Below, piece after piece: positions 1 through 11,649 of a stretch of DNA of 64,000 nucleotides. The notes under the pieces were generated by a model that worked only from the letters and a program-made list of their open reading frames with translations, was not told where the DNA came from and made no database searches. The translations under genes and the position numbers were made by a program. This stretch comes from Lumbricus rubellus (taxonomy: Eukaryota > Annelida > Clitellata > Crassiclitellata > Lumbricidae), in assembly GCA_945859605.1 (NCBI GenBank), contig OX243815.1, forward strand, positions 38,048,165-38,112,164, given 5' to 3'. Position 1 is the first letter of the stretch, and each line of letters opens with the position of its first letter.

Positions 1-543
1 AAGTCACGTGGAGACCAGCTTATCGGTTCTATATTAAATAAAATCAAGTCTGCGCGCAATAGGCGATCATAGGCCTAGTCAAATAATTATTATTGTGTTC
101 GTCCAGATGTCAGGTGAAATTTCATTGTCCTCTGGTTATTTCCAGAGGGTCATGGATGATCCGTGATGGTGGAGCAGGAGCTAGGTGCGTATACCTAGGC
201 CTATGCAGTGTCCAGTCGCGTGAACTGCGCTGAATAAGCTATTCGTAGCTATGTGCAAAGCGAACGTCAACCCGAATAGAATCTCATATAAGATATATCG
301 TGGAGCAATTTTACAACTATTTTCATGCTGTTTCCGGGTCTAACTAAATGATTTGATTTGTTTATTTTATTGCACATAATTATACAAGTCAAACAGAATA
401 AACATGAGTCACTAAACAGAATGCAAAAGGAATCAGAAAAATTTAACAGTTCATACAGTTCTGACCCCTAGTTCCATGACTATTTATATAACGCAAGTTT
501 GTATTAGTATTTCATCAATTAATTAATTAGAACATAGGCCTAA
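1..543. other. no gene seen
   Basis: AT-rich sequence with no convincing reading frame. The last eight bases (aggcctaa, 536-543) may be the left target-site duplication of the hAT element that follows, but this word is frequent in the window. Confidence 0.5.
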
Positions 544-817
544 CAGGGCCGTCCTATGGTCATCGTAGGCCCTAGGCACTTTTTGCATATTGATCTATTC
601 GTAGGCCCCTAGGGCCTATCCAACTCAACTCTGCATTAATTCAAATTGCAACACATTTACATTATTTCTTAAAATTATGCTAAACCATGTTTGTGAATGT
701 ATTTCAGTTTTGATTTTAAATCTCAATCTACTCATTCTACTGTATCAACTGAAGAAATAGTGATTAGAGCAAAATTAAGCATCAATTGAGATATACATGT
801 ATCCATGTGATCTAGAA

Positions 818-1205
818 CAGTGGTTCTCAAAGTGGTGGTCCGCGGACCGGCACCGGTCCGCGCAGTCCTGATCGCCGGTCCGTGAAGATGTCTGAGAGTA
901 AAAAATAAATTTAATTCTTAATTTATATATTTAAAATTGTGAAATTATTCGAATTGTTGCTAAAAATTTATTCAAAATTCTGTCTCAAACTTTAAAAATA
1001 CATTACCAGTGCCTTATTTTAACTTGCCAAATGTCTGTATAAACAATTTGTATTAATAAAAAAATTCATAATTATAAATAAACCTACAATTATTTTTTAT
1101 ACTATAGTTCACTTTTGTTTGTGCTTGCCATTAAAGTTAGCGGTCCGCGAGCTTTCCAAATAAATTATTGCCGGTCCACGGCCTGCAGAAGTTTGAGAAC
1201 CACTG
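818..1205. mobile_element. hAT MITE with perfect 8-bp TSD
   Basis: A 388-bp element whose ends are CAGTGGTTCTCAAAG and, inverted, CAGTGGTTCTCAAACTTCTG. It is flanked by the exact 8-bp duplication atctagaa (810-817 and 1206-1213), the signature of hAT transposition. Both ends carry ggtccgcggacc/ccggtccg subterminal words. There is no coding capacity. A longer copy of the same family in opposite orientation lies at 34964-35774. The perfect duplication shows that it landed in the surrounding hAT relic relatively recently. Confidence 0.88.
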
Positions 1206-1330
1206 ATCTAGAAGATGCATTTACTGAAGAATTTCTTTTTTTTTTCGCGAATGTTTGCAGAGAGTAAATCTGTAGCTGAAATGATTAGTTCACAAAATTA
1301 TAGCTGACAAGCTGGTCTCCAGTTTTCCAA

Positions 1331-1564
1331 ATGTCAATAATTGCTTTTCGAATTTATCTTTTTATCTTTGGAACAAGTTGTGAATGTAAACGTTCTTTTT
1401 CGAAATTGAAAATTATCAAAAATTACTTTCGGTCAACGATGGGACAGTCACGATTATCCTCCCTTGCATTACTTTCAATTGAAAACGACTTAATGCGAGA
1501 AATGACATTTGAAGACATTATAAGCGATTTCGTGAATGCAAACAGCAAACAGCCGCAAAGTTAA
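1331..1564 (+). pseudogene. hAT transposase C-terminal dimerisation fragment
   Basis: 77 residues. Residues 18-55 match the conserved C-terminal hAT dimerisation segment of the ZMYM/hAT-like type: KRSFSKLKIIKNYFRSTM followed by RLSSLALLSIEND. The apparent ATG is only where the frame reopens: the FPNV sequence just upstream (about 1323-1334) reads in another frame, so at least one indel separates this piece from the rest. The upstream catalytic domain is absent. This is one of only two recognisable coding fragments on the plus strand. Confidence 0.7.
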
Positions 1565-1785
1565 CATAATATAGCTTAGCTAATGTTAGGCCTACTGTTT
1601 CATTGGCTAACTCTAGCCTTGAAAAAAGTTAGCAAGTTTTCATTTTCTGTTTGTTTTTTTCCGGGCATTGACCAATCACTGCATTTATATTTTAATATTT
1701 TTTTCTCAGGATTTCGTAGGCCCCTAAAAAGTTCGTAGGCCCTAGGCACAGTGCCTACTGTGCCTACTGGATAAGATGGCCCCTG

Positions 1786-4115
1786 CATGAGGCCTAACTG
1801 AAAGTAGCCTAACAGGATAAACATATAATGTAATAACAATAATAATGCTGAAAATAATTATATTATTAAATAATAACAATAAGTAAGTAATAATACTAAC
1901 AGAATAACAATAGATTATTTATTACATAATAATAATAAAAAATATTATTTATCTTGTATTTATATTATTTAAATCTTGTAAATCTTGTAAATTAGCCTAA
2001 AGCTAAGAAGGCCAGTATCAAGATAGTACAGTACGCCACTACATAACGTTTTATTCCTTTAATCATGGGATCCAAAGATTGGATATGAGCCACTTATAGT
2101 GCCAATTTCATATTGGTCATTCTTTTTACTTAGAATGCGGTATTCACAAAGTCGCTAAAATACATACTAACTTACTTAGCTACTTACTTACTCGCCATGT
2201 AACTCGCAATGATCTATATTTTATTTTTCTCTCATCTGAAGCTTCTTCTTCTTCTTCTTGAAGCTAAGATGGCCATTTTGGTTGAATCTGGGTTGAAAGC
2301 ACGGCGCCAAAAGTCGGGAAGGTTTTTTCGTTTTTTACTGTATTTTATGCTCCATCGTTTCTAAAGTCTATTTCGTAAATGATTCCCTCGACACTTACAA
2401 AATGCAACTACATGGGTTCTTATTGTTGTGTAGTTGGAAATCATTAGGTCACAAATCAAAATTTTCAAATGGCACCCTCTGATACGTTTAACGTGTTCAG
2501 GCATCTCGGGTATAATATTGCAGGCTTATCTGTGTTGAATTTGAAACGTGTAGCCACATGCATTCTATTGTTTCTATGTGCTGCTGAAAATGCAAGTATT
2601 AATATTAGCATTGCAAAGCTATGTAATACAGCTTTCTTATAATCCGAGATATGGGCACTATAATGAAATTGTTTGTGCCGTAGTCACATGTACTTTGCAC
2701 GTCACAGTTCTTGTCAATGATCGACACCCTCCCTGTATGACATGTATTCTCTGCAGAAGTTTATGTTATTTCATGAGTGTTTAAAAGTTAGTATTTTCTG
2801 TATTTGTACTTAAAACTATGTATTTTTGTAGAATGGCCATAGAGCTGCTGAAGTTAACAGATAAGAACTTGAGCATCTACCAAGTCACTCAACATGACAC
2901 TGTCAATGCAAGAATGCTGAAACCATCATGAATATTCATCATGGAGTGAACATTCATTGTTAAAGTGAGAACTCCTGATTGGCTAAGGGATTGGTGGTGA
3001 GTAATTTCCATGTCTTTTTTAAATAAGCATCCCGTCTTGTTAATATGGCAGAAAATTGATTTTCAACCTTTTTGTAGCATTTGACAGAACGTTATGCCTA
3101 ACATTTATTTTTGCTCACAGGACTCCTTGTGTTTCAAGTGTCGAAATTTTCAAGAAATATTGGCTATAGAAATTTAAAGGAACAACTGAAAGTTGCCACA
3201 TACAGTGTGGAAGCTTTTGTGTGCCAAAAGCCGAACAGTGAATGAATTGATATGAGATAAATATCAGCACTGCTTTTTGTTCTCTGCGTTGACTTCCTGG
3301 GTGAGCGTATCTGCTTCTAGTTGACCATCCTCATTTAAAGAGCATGTGCTGCTGATCATATATACCCGTTTTTATTCTATGGTCACACCCTGCAGCTCTT
3401 TTAAATTCGGCATCTCTTGATCAGCATCTACTGGAAGTATGCTGTTTTGATATGTATTGTGTTTTTGGCCAGCATTCAATTACTTTTGGTACTCCCTCTT
3501 CTACTTAAACTCAATGACCTTTTTACAAGCACAGATCCTTCCACATGAACCTTGATATCATACTGAAAAGATTGTTCATTGCTGAAATGATCTTCTGTAG
3601 CGTTTGCCCCTTTCTTTGGGTCTCAACTGGGCAGCTGTGGGAAATTCACCTTCTGGTTTATTTGTGGTGGTATAGTACGACCTACCTAACTCGTCATTTT
3701 TAGAAAAGAATACACCTACAGCTCTATCTTGCAATCTGGCGCTTTGGCGTATAGTCGGCGTGATATAAAAAAGCTAGAAGAAATTTGTGACAAGCCAGTT
3801 TTATAGTTTTCAGTTAGATAATAACACGTAGTATAACATACTAAAATCCGCAATCTGAATATTGTTAGGTGAAATTACAATTTATCACCAAAGTGGCGGA
3901 CTTAGTGACACATTTCCTGAAAATTTTTGTACAGTGGGCAGATGTGCACAATCATGGCGTCTATTTATTCTCCGTATTAAAGGGTCAAATAATCAAATGG
4001 TAATCAAATTAATGCGCAAGTCCGTATGTTTTACAAGATCGACATGCTATGAAGATAAATAAATTTTAAAAATGCTAAGGGCTAGACAGGACAAATTTCG
4101 GAGGGTTTTCACTTT
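1786..4115. other. no gene seen
   Basis: About 2.3 kb of AT-rich sequence. The short open frames on both strands have no recognisable motif. 1850-1960 is dominated by (aat/taa) simple sequence, and a ctt run lies near 2240-2270. I find no inverted terminal repeats that pair. Confidence 0.4.
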
Positions 4116-4126
4116 CGGGCACTGAT

Positions 4127-5895
4127 CTATAAAAAAACATGTTTTCCAGTAGTGGGTGGGTGTGATCGGTTGTTGATTCCTACAGCAACAAAAACGGAAC
4201 GTAGCGGATGCGATGGCAGCCTATTTAGAATACCAGATAAGTGCTCCAGCCTTGCGCCTGAAAGCACTGTCAGTTGCCAGCCATATGGAAGGTCTCTTAT
4301 CTTGGCTCTACGAAAATTAGAATCTGCCAAGATTAGGTGATGTGTGGAATGTTCAAGATCAACCTCCCAGTTCTGGTTGGGTAAGAGTAAAGAGGCCATC
4401 TCCACGGTTTTTCTACTTCCCGTACGACTTGGAAAAGTTGGTTATCTGGAGGTAGGAGCAGGTTTTAGGGTCGAGTTGCGTATTGTTTCAATGGTGTGTT
4501 TTAGGTATGTAGATTGTTCAACTGAGTCGCTTGCAGTTTGGTGACGTGCATGTTGACTGAAAGATGATGACGCGGAAAGATGCTCATAAAGTGGAACAGA
4601 TTCCATGTGGGAATGTGGTTCATCTTCCGTTCCCATTCGATGTTTAGAGTGAGTCCCTTGTCATGGAATTACCTATGTAAGAACATTCTTCATCAATCAG
4701 TGACAAAATTTTCGATTTTTGGTGTTGGTCGGCAGTGCACTTCATAATTTGATTTGCGACAACATTAGATATTAAAGGCAGATCCGACGCTCTGAGGCCA
4801 GTGAGAATATTCCTGTGTGCTATTAATCTTCCTGTAAAGTGCATCCTCATTCTAGTTTGCAAATCCAGAGCTGCCTGCATTCAGATCTATTTTTATGTCT
4901 TTATTGAGTAACTCAGTTGGTTCAGGAGGTTTAATTAATGTTTCTATCCGATCCAATTTACAAAGGTAGGAACATTTCTCCAGTTATCTAAATGGCGTCT
5001 GGCTTGCACTCCTTTAAACAATGCCTTTGTGATGAGAATAAAGTCAGGATTATTCGACCGGGTAGAGCAATCCATCAATCTACGAAAAACTGATTTCAGT
5101 TTACGGAAGGGGATGACACCAGGGAGCAGAGGGAGGATGATGGGAGGCGAGCAAGGATATGGTGTTGCTGGCAGATGTTGAGATGTCGATACAGGACGTC
5201 GTGCAGAATGGGCTGCATATGAAATGTCGGTCCGTCTGGAGAAAGATGAACTGACACGTAACATGTTATCACCGTTAGGCTGGTGTGGATACGTTTCACT
5301 GCATGGAAGAAAATTCAACAAACAAAGCATATTACTTCCTTGCGACCACTAACAACAGCAAACCATATTTCATCATCATAACGCACCTTCAACAATTTCT
5401 TAAAATGCTTCACAGAAAAGACATCACATGGTTCATCGGCTAACTTTCTCATCTCTTCCTGAACATCAATGACTGTGTACAATTCACCGAAGTTTGCCTC
5501 CATTGGCTGACACACTGAAATACTTCCAACATATTCTCATTTGGTCGCCGACCACTATCTGCCTTCTTAGCATTATCCTGCTCAACTGATGGCTTTGGCC
5601 TGCCATTACTGAAATACATGTGACACCTTGTGTGATATCGTTCTTCTGTAGCAACAGCATTGCCACATGTTTTTAAACGTCCAAGCACCTCAAAACTCCA
5701 ATCTCCTTGCTTTTCTCACAAGCTCTCTCTATTGTCATAAACAAAGCTTTCGTTTCTGCAACACGTATCCTATCAGACTTTTGCTGAGGGTTCTTAGGAT
5801 CAACAGTAGTGGGCCACGGTACCATGGCCATATGTCTCGTTCAAGGCAACTGCTGTGGGCAGACCAATACTTTGCTTCTTCCCACAAGCTGCCAT
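4127..5895 (-). pseudogene. unclassified transposon ORF with SGNH-like segment, copy 1
   Basis: Minus-strand series of frames broken by frameshifts. The most upstream frame starts at an ATG at 5893-5895 (MAACGKKQSIGLP). It is followed by a segment at 5315-5688 with ATEERYHTRCHMYF and, in a shifted frame, FKKLLKVRYDDEIWF. The order of motifs resembles a common invertebrate transposon-associated protein that I cannot name. Towards the 3' end (4127-4405) ILADSNF and VAVGINNRSHPPTTGK resemble SGNH-hydrolase blocks I and III, with ADS in place of GDS and GINN in place of GxND. The same module recurs at 30500-31670. Whether both halves belong to one element is inferred from order and strand only. 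Confidence 0.5.
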
Positions 5896-6366
5896 TTTGG
5901 AAAACTTCGATCTAGTTTTGCCCAAGCTGCAACGAACTAGTGATTCCAATATTGTAGCCTCTTCTTGCTATTGGTTCACTATATTAAATTTTATGCATCT
6001 TTACATCTTTTTGTGGTAACAATTCCTTGTTTCCTATAGATGTCAATGATTTCATTAATAATTACACTGATGGAAAATGAACTGATTTAGCGCTAGAACT
6101 TTTGTTCTATGAGTATAACGATTATTGTTCAACAGTTACAACGTTCATCTGAAATATTTCCGATTTGAACAGAAGAATAATTATCACAAACCAACCGAGT
6201 GAATTGTTTGTTCGCTTATTTTGCTTATAGTCTTGTTGATGTTGAAATACAACCCTGCGTTTTCGCTTTCCTTCTTTAGTCTTCGTATGAGTTATGCGAG
6301 ATCATCTTTTCTTCCCGCCAGTAGTGTGGTATCATCTGCATATCTTAGATGGTTTAGTCAGCAGAC
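5896..6366. other. no gene seen
   Basis: About 470 bp between two transposon relics, AT-rich, with no motif recognised. Confidence 0.4.
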
Positions 6367-7640
6367 CTATTCAATTCTGCATGTATAAACCAGTGCTTCC
6401 TTTTGCTCGATTTCCCAAAGCAAAAATATTTCATCGTGAAAGCCGGAGTTACCGTTGATGCATTTGTACCAAGAACTGATTGTCTGTGGGTGTGGCAAGC
6501 ATTTGTTAAACGTTTGCCGAACATAATCATAGGCTTTGGCAGAATAAAACTGCAAAGTCAGAGCAAATGAACGAAGTTCAGGAGGAAATGATCTAACAGG
6601 TTCCTCAGAACCTTTCTTCAAACACCTCATAACTAAATCTAAAGCTGGCCCAGAAAATGATGCAGACAGGTTCTCATCAGCCTGCTGTGATAACAGTTGT
6701 TTAGGGGTCATTGCATAATTACGTAACGCTCGAGGGTGGGTGGGGTCATTGAAAACGTTACGAAACGTTACGGGGGTGGGTGGGTGGGTGGGTGGGAGGA
6801 GCTGGCAGGACTAATTCTCCTTGAATTCTTGACATCGAAGAACCACTTTGAAGCATGTTTTATTTACCAGACATGATCTCATACATTTAAAATGAATGCT
6901 TAGCAAAACTCGGCAATATTTCTATTAATATTAGGCTCGAAGTGCCCAAACTATGCAAATAATTAGTTCATCTTAATTTTGATTAATTGCTAATGAGCTA
7001 CAGTAGGCCTATATTTAGTCCATGAAATTTTTCAGAGGTGTAAAATTTTATTTTTGCGATAAAATTTAAGAAAATTGCAGTTCACGCACATGACTCATTT
7101 ATATAAATGAAACATTGTGTAGGCTATATTTTAAGCCTAGTCTACTCTATAATTCACATACTATGGTATATTAAATTCACTATGAAAATATGAATTATAA
7201 CTACGCACTCACATAAGCCAATGAAATACCTAGATTTATCGAGACAATCGTTACGTAACGCTGGGGAGGGTGGGTGGGTCAAGGGCAACGTTATGAAGCG
7301 TTACAGGGTGGGTGGGTCAAAAATGGTAATTTTTGGCGTTACGTAATTATGTAATGACCCCTTACGGTTTAGATCGCGAATTAAGTCATTCATTGAATTA
7401 ACCATTACAGTTAATCTGCATCATTTCTGTTGGCTACTCTTCAGAAACTTTTGCGTACACGAGGGCTCAGCATGGAATACGAATGATCCGTGTTGATGCG
7501 AGAAGAGCGTGCTGTTGCTGCAGGTTCGATGATAGGAGGTAATCCAGAAGTAGAACAGATCTATCTTTTGGAGCTCTGCGTGGTTTAGAGTGCTTTTTAG
7601 ATGTGACGGTAAACTAAACACGGCTGGAATAACACCTGCA
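6367..7640 (-). pseudogene. P-element/THAP9-like transposase fragment 1, split by a MITE
   Basis: Residues of 6367-6711 (LLSQQADENL, then PPELRSFALTLQFYSAKAYDYV, then CLPHPQTISSWY and GNSGFHDEIF) match the part of P-element/THAP9 transposases just before the RNase-H-like catalytic domain. The same segment occurs in the copy at 8910-9508. The frame is interrupted by a 658-bp MITE (6704-7361). Upstream of the MITE the frame resumes around 7365-7415 (VNSMNDLIRDLN), and one TTA target copy plus removal of the MITE would make the two parts contiguous. Further upstream, VIPAVFSLPSHLK (about 7597-7636) follows an acceptor-like ttgcag and looks like an earlier exon, with a frameshift after it. The catalytic domain is missing. 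Confidence 0.68.
6704..7361. mobile_element. PIF/Harbinger-like MITE with TTA target duplication
   Basis: 658 bp. The ends are GGGGTCATTGCATAATTACG on the left and the inverse of GGGGTCATTACATAATTACG on the right, and the match continues as TAACGC. TTA lies immediately on each side (6701-6703 and 7362-7364), the 3-bp TWA duplication typical of PIF/Harbinger elements. Both ends are followed by a run of ggtgggtggg words pointing inward. No coding capacity. It sits inside the P-element frame. Confidence 0.85.
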
Positions 7641-8486
7641 AGTATCAAAGCACATACTCTGAATATATTGGTTGCTGCCCACATATTGTTCCACAATATT
7701 AGATCTGCCTCATTTATATACTGCATCCAAGCTAGAAGTGGAGTCATGAATACTGTTATGGTCATTGAGTATTGGCTTCATATAATCGGTCATATCTGAA
7801 ATTGTTTCGTTACTCCACAATGATGCACCATCACTGTCAGAGAAGTTGCTCACCCTTAAAATTTCTAATGTTCCCTAACTAAACAGACGCAGATTTAAAA
7901 TACTAGCTTCTGTTTCAGTCAGTAAGTTTCCGTTATATTATTAGATCTGCAGGAAACTAAAATGTTCGTTCGTTAGAGGCAGGCAGGAACGTGGTCATCG
8001 TAAGAGGCGACCTAACGAAAGAGGCCGGCTAGCTCTAAAGTAAGGCCGGTGCTACAGAAATTAGGGGTGTCCCAAATTTCGTCACCTCCCCCCTCCACAT
8101 TTAAATATGTCCTCATTTTTACGATTCCAAGCAAACGGCCAACGGGCTATAACAATGCTCCACTGTCCCCCATTGTTCCACAACAATCGATACAAAACGG
8201 CAAGATGGCACGAAACATACAGAAAAACTCCCACATGGGATAACATCCTCACGAGTCGTTTCCCGACTAAATAATAACACTGGACAAGAAATTTTTACAA
8301 AAGTCATGTTACTGAAATGAAATTAGTCAGTTCTTATCAATTTTTATGTGCTGAACACGAATATGACAGTGAAATTGCAGAATTGACTCTAGTTAAAAAA
8401 ATCTCAAATGAAGTAATTTTATATCGCACAATGCATTCCAATAGTGATACACTTACGATTAATATTTGTAAAAACCAGATCATAGA
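7641..8486. other. no gene seen
   Basis: About 850 bp with only short frames. Nothing recognisable on either strand. Confidence 0.4.
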
Positions 8487-8644
8487 CTAGTTCTTAGATT
8501 TTTGCCTGTCTCTTGTACAGCTGTTTAGGAGCATCTCTGTGGAGTGTCCAGCAGTAGTCAGCCAACATTGTAGTGTACCATTTTCCCTGGTACCTTTGCT
8601 CCATTGTTGCGATATCTTGATGAAAACGTTCGCCATGTTCGTCA

Positions 8645-8880
8645 CTAGCAATAATAATAATAATAACAATGACAATTTCTATGGCGCCGTAACGTAGCCA
8701 TGCCGCTACAAGGGCGCCTTGACAGCGACAAAATACACATTCAGAGACAAGCGATTGACGAACTCTGTAGAGGCAGCCACATTCCGCCCCAAGAGAACGA
8801 CACCTGTCCCACCACCACCACCACCCCACAACCATCACACAATTTGACACAAATACACATATAAACGCGCGTGACACTTC
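8645..8880 (-). repeat. possible SINE or LINE tail with (ATT)n end
   Basis: Read on the minus strand, a GC- and CpG-rich body (cgcgcg, ggtggtggtgg, ggcgcc) ends in aattgtcattg followed by an (att)n tract at 8648-8663. This body-plus-simple-tail structure is like a retroposed short element. No A/B-box promoter could be confirmed, so the class is uncertain. Confidence 0.3.
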
Positions 8881-8894
8881 ACAGGCAGATATAA

Positions 8895-8982
8895 TCCATG
8901 CAGTGCCTCTCAATAGGCAGAAATAATCCAGTGCCTCTCAATAGGCAGATATAATCCAGTGCCTCTCCATAGGCAGTGTTCT
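8895..8982. repeat. 28-bp tandem repeat, about 3 copies
   Basis: The unit ccagtgcctctcaataggca gataat is repeated about three times with small changes (gcatgc insertion, a/t switch). It lies at the 3' edge of the P-element fragment and ends its frame. Confidence 0.7.
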
Positions 8983-9508
8983 GTAAAACTGACTATCATC
9001 ATAACGAGTGCTTCTTTGGCGACTGGAAGGCTACTGCTATCCTCTACAGCTACACCCATGTCAATGTAGCCAACATAACGTCTACCATCCCACTCCACCT
9101 GCTTTTGAATGGCCATTTCATCCATCATCAGAGAACAAACAAGTTTCTTTCCGGCTCGACTTTCTGCCATGCAACGTAGACCTGCAAAGACTTCATCATG
9201 GAAGCCAGGGTTTCCATCTATGCAGCCGTACCAATTTGTCAGTGTCTTTGGATGTGGAAGACAGTTCTGAAACTGGCTTCGAACAAAGTCGTATGCCTTG
9301 GCAGTATAAAAATGTAGAGACAAAGCAAAATTACGCAGCTCACTAGGATACTGATCTCTAACTTTTCCAGAAATAGAACTTTTCATTCGTCTACTTATAA
9401 GAGCAAAAGCAGAATCGTCAAATGAATAGAGCAAATTCTGTTCTGCATGCTCTGTTATGAGCTGCTTCTTCTGCATTTCACATAGTAAATCTTTAACACT
9501 CTTATGCC
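8910..9508 (-). pseudogene. P-element/THAP9-like transposase fragment 2
   Basis: 188-residue open frame, in frame a little further upstream to about 9508. Motifs in order: YPSELRNFALSLHFYTAKAYDF, CLPHPKTLTNWYGCIDG, GNPGFHDEVF, then LMMDEMAIQKQVEWDGRRYVGYID, which contains the first catalytic Asp region of P-element/THAP9 transposases. The frame decays at the 28-bp repeat at 8895-8982. The rest of the catalytic core is missing. It is embedded inside the unclassified element at 8494-10115: the upstream boundary falls right after that element's DNCG. I could not find an 8-bp duplication at the two junctions. Confidence 0.75.
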
Positions 9509-9989
9509 ACAGTTGTCAGGGAAGAAATCCAGATGGGAGTGAAGGAAATGCATCTTCAGAGACATATTGCAGCGAAATTTCTGGTACTGCTTGAGCATGT
9601 CTTCTACTAGTTCCTTGTAGTTTTCTGCCCTAACATTCCCCAGAAAGTCTGTAGACACTAGACGAAAAGCATTCCATGCATGTTTCGCATCACCCTCCAG
9701 CAAGTTGTTGAAGCGGTCATCTTTGAAAAGTTCTCTAATCTGAGGACCCACGAAAACTCCCTCTTTAATCTTTGCTTCGCTGAGTCGAGGGAATTTTTCA
9801 TGCAGGTATCGGAAAGCTGGCGAAGTGCGGTCCATGGCTTTCATGAAGTTCTTCACCAAACCTAGTTTGATGTGAAGGCGGTTCGTGTCCATCCAGTGCT
9901 GATGCTCTACCCGCTTCGTGTCCCTCCGCAGGTTCCGTCTGAATGCCGGCGTTGGGCGGCATGAGGTAGTCTAGCAGTTCATCCAACGC

Positions 9990-10050
9990 TGGTCCCTCTA
10001 CCAGCTCTTCTAACACTGGTCCCTCTACCAGCTCTTCTAACACTGACCCG
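9990..10050. repeat. 27-bp codon-phased tandem repeat
   Basis: The unit ctggtccctctaccagctct tctaaca is repeated about 2.3 times with small changes, encoding a 9-residue repeat on the minus strand (VEGPVLEEL). Confidence 0.7.
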
Positions 10051-10115
10051 GCAGGAAGGTGAAACGTCGCGTCATCTTGTGTTGCTGGTTCCATGATACA
10101 AACCTTTTCTTCCAT

Positions 10116-11304
10116 CGGTGCCTAAGGTAATATCTTCACCTTTCGGGCACCATGTACTTTTATCAATAAACATTTTTTTAAAGTCTTTACGGTAATCGTA
10201 ATCGGGTCAGTCCATGTGAAATCACCGAGGGCTTGTTGCTGACCTATCTCAGATTAGGCTGTAACTTTGCTATTTTGTAGTAAGATATGTTTGTATATCA
10301 TATTGAAAATTTCAGAAGCCTATCACCATGCTCCTACATTTTGTGGCTGACGGAAACGAAGGGGGGTGCGCGGCACTCGCGACATGGTTGAACTTGGTGC
10401 CTTGTTCAGAGGCCAGTATCTTAGAAATGGAGGCACCTAGGCTTGCAAAATTTTGTGATTTTGCACAACTTTTTGTGTACTTTCTGAATCTGTAAATCAT
10501 TCTGGATTGAAACAAATAGTTTCCCACTAATATGGATGCAAAAGTAGCAAAAAACTCAGTCGCGAGTTCAAAATGGCCACATTCGGGGCGCTGTAGCATT
10601 GACGACTAGAAAAGCAATTGCAAGCATTTTACATTTCTGTTATCTGTATGTAGAACACTCTTTATGTAACAAATATCAGACTTATTACTACATGTCTTCA
10701 TGGTGATACGAGCCTTCAAAGTTGGTCCGTCCCATTAAGTACCTCGTCTTCATCTGAATGAAAGTGCATGTGGCACAACTGATACAACAATACTTTTGAC
10801 TTAGAATTGTAGAGCTTGAACAGACCTTTCTAATGATATATAATAAGCCTTTAATGCCGGAGGGTATAGGATTTCCCATACCGTTCAATACCATCTCAGC
10901 ATTAAAGGGTCAAAGCACTTATGTCTCTTTGGATATATTTCAAGTAAATGCTTTACTGGCCCAGGTGATATTGGATCAAACAGGTACCTGGGCCTTAGAT
11001 GACAGTCCTAGATGTAACTAACCTTTCAAATGTTTCTTGACCTGACGAAGGAGACTTGGAAGATTAGCCTTGAGCATTGACAAGGAATATGCAGGTATGA
11101 ATAGCAATCGCGACAGAACCAGGGCTCCTGGAAATCTAGAAATATGATCCCTTTTCAGCCGAAGTAAAACAAAACGCTTCTTCAAGGCATGTGCGTAAGC
11201 AACTTCTATTCAAATGATAAAGGCAAGAACAACTTTTAAATCTCCATGAAATTCAGGATAATCTCAATTATAATCATATTATATTCAAATTCATAGCAAT
11301 AAAT
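10116..11304. other. no gene seen; possible element end
   Basis: About 1.2 kb without a convincing gene. gggtcagtccatgtgaaatc (10204-10223) resembles a terminal sequence of a transposon, but I could not find its inverted partner, so no element is called. Confidence 0.35.
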
Positions 11305-11649
11305 CAGTGGTTCCAAACCTTTTATGAATGTAGGGCCACATTTTCTAAGTTGAAAGACATGAGGGCCACTTTTTCTTAGTTGAATGACAGGGGCTACAAG
11401 GCTAAAATTCAATTAATTACAAGGAGATAAAAAAATTATAATTGAATTAAAATAGAATGTTTTATGTTATTTATAGACGTCAAATTAAAATAATTTGTAA
11501 TAGAAACAAATTATGTATCCAAATTGTCTATTTTGCATATATTTTAGTTAATTCTTTGAGAGATGAGGGTCATTTTTTAGGCCTGGCGGCCACATTTTTA
11601 GGCCTGGCGGGCCACTTTTGGCCCGCAGGCCACGGGTTGGGAACCACTG
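11305..11649. mobile_element. hAT MITE (CAGTGGTTCCCAAAC type)
   Basis: 345 bp. Ends are CAGTGGTTCCAAACC and, inverted, CAGTGGTTCCCAACCCG. The 8-bp flanks are caataaat (11297-11304) and caattaat (11650-11657), one mismatch. The interior has agggccacat/ggcctggcggccac repeats and no coding capacity. Confidence 0.8.

Larger units (their letters stand above)
544..1785 (+). mobile_element. decayed hAT transposon with a nested MITE
   Basis: The left end begins CAGGGCCGTCCTAT and the right end reads, on the other strand, CAGGGGCCATCTTATC, which is an imperfect hAT-type terminal inverted repeat. Both ends also carry the subterminal words cgtaggcccctag/cctaggcac. Inside lies the C-terminal dimerisation part of a hAT transposase (1331-1564, +), and a separate hAT MITE (818-1205) has inserted upstream of it. 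The 8-bp word aggcctaa sits directly left (536-543) and four bases beyond the right end (1790-1797). That is suggestive of a target-site duplication but not clean. Most of the transposase gene is missing. Confidence 0.55.
8494..10115 (-). pseudogene. unclassified transposon ORF (LGLxKNFxKAM / DEHGERFHQD family), interrupted
   Basis: Two minus-strand halves of one protein family common in invertebrate transposon annotations. The upstream half (9509-9892) has LHIKLGLVKNFMKAM, FPRLSEAKIKEGVFVGPQIR and HSHLDFFPDNCG. The downstream half (8494-8660) has SDEHGERFHQDIATMEQRYQGKW and ADYCWTLHRDAP, each read directly from the frame. In relatives these two blocks are almost adjacent (from memory). Here about 850 bp of P-element transposase plus a SINE-like piece lie between them. 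Frames at 9798-10115 in another phase contain a 9-residue repeat (VLEELVEGP). The biochemical function of the family is unknown to me; a transposase role is inferred from its dispersal. Confidence 0.6.

Noticed and set aside
536..1797. aggcctaa as a proven target-site duplication of the outer hAT
   Set aside because: The right copy is four bases away from the expected end, and taggccta-like words are frequent in this sequence.
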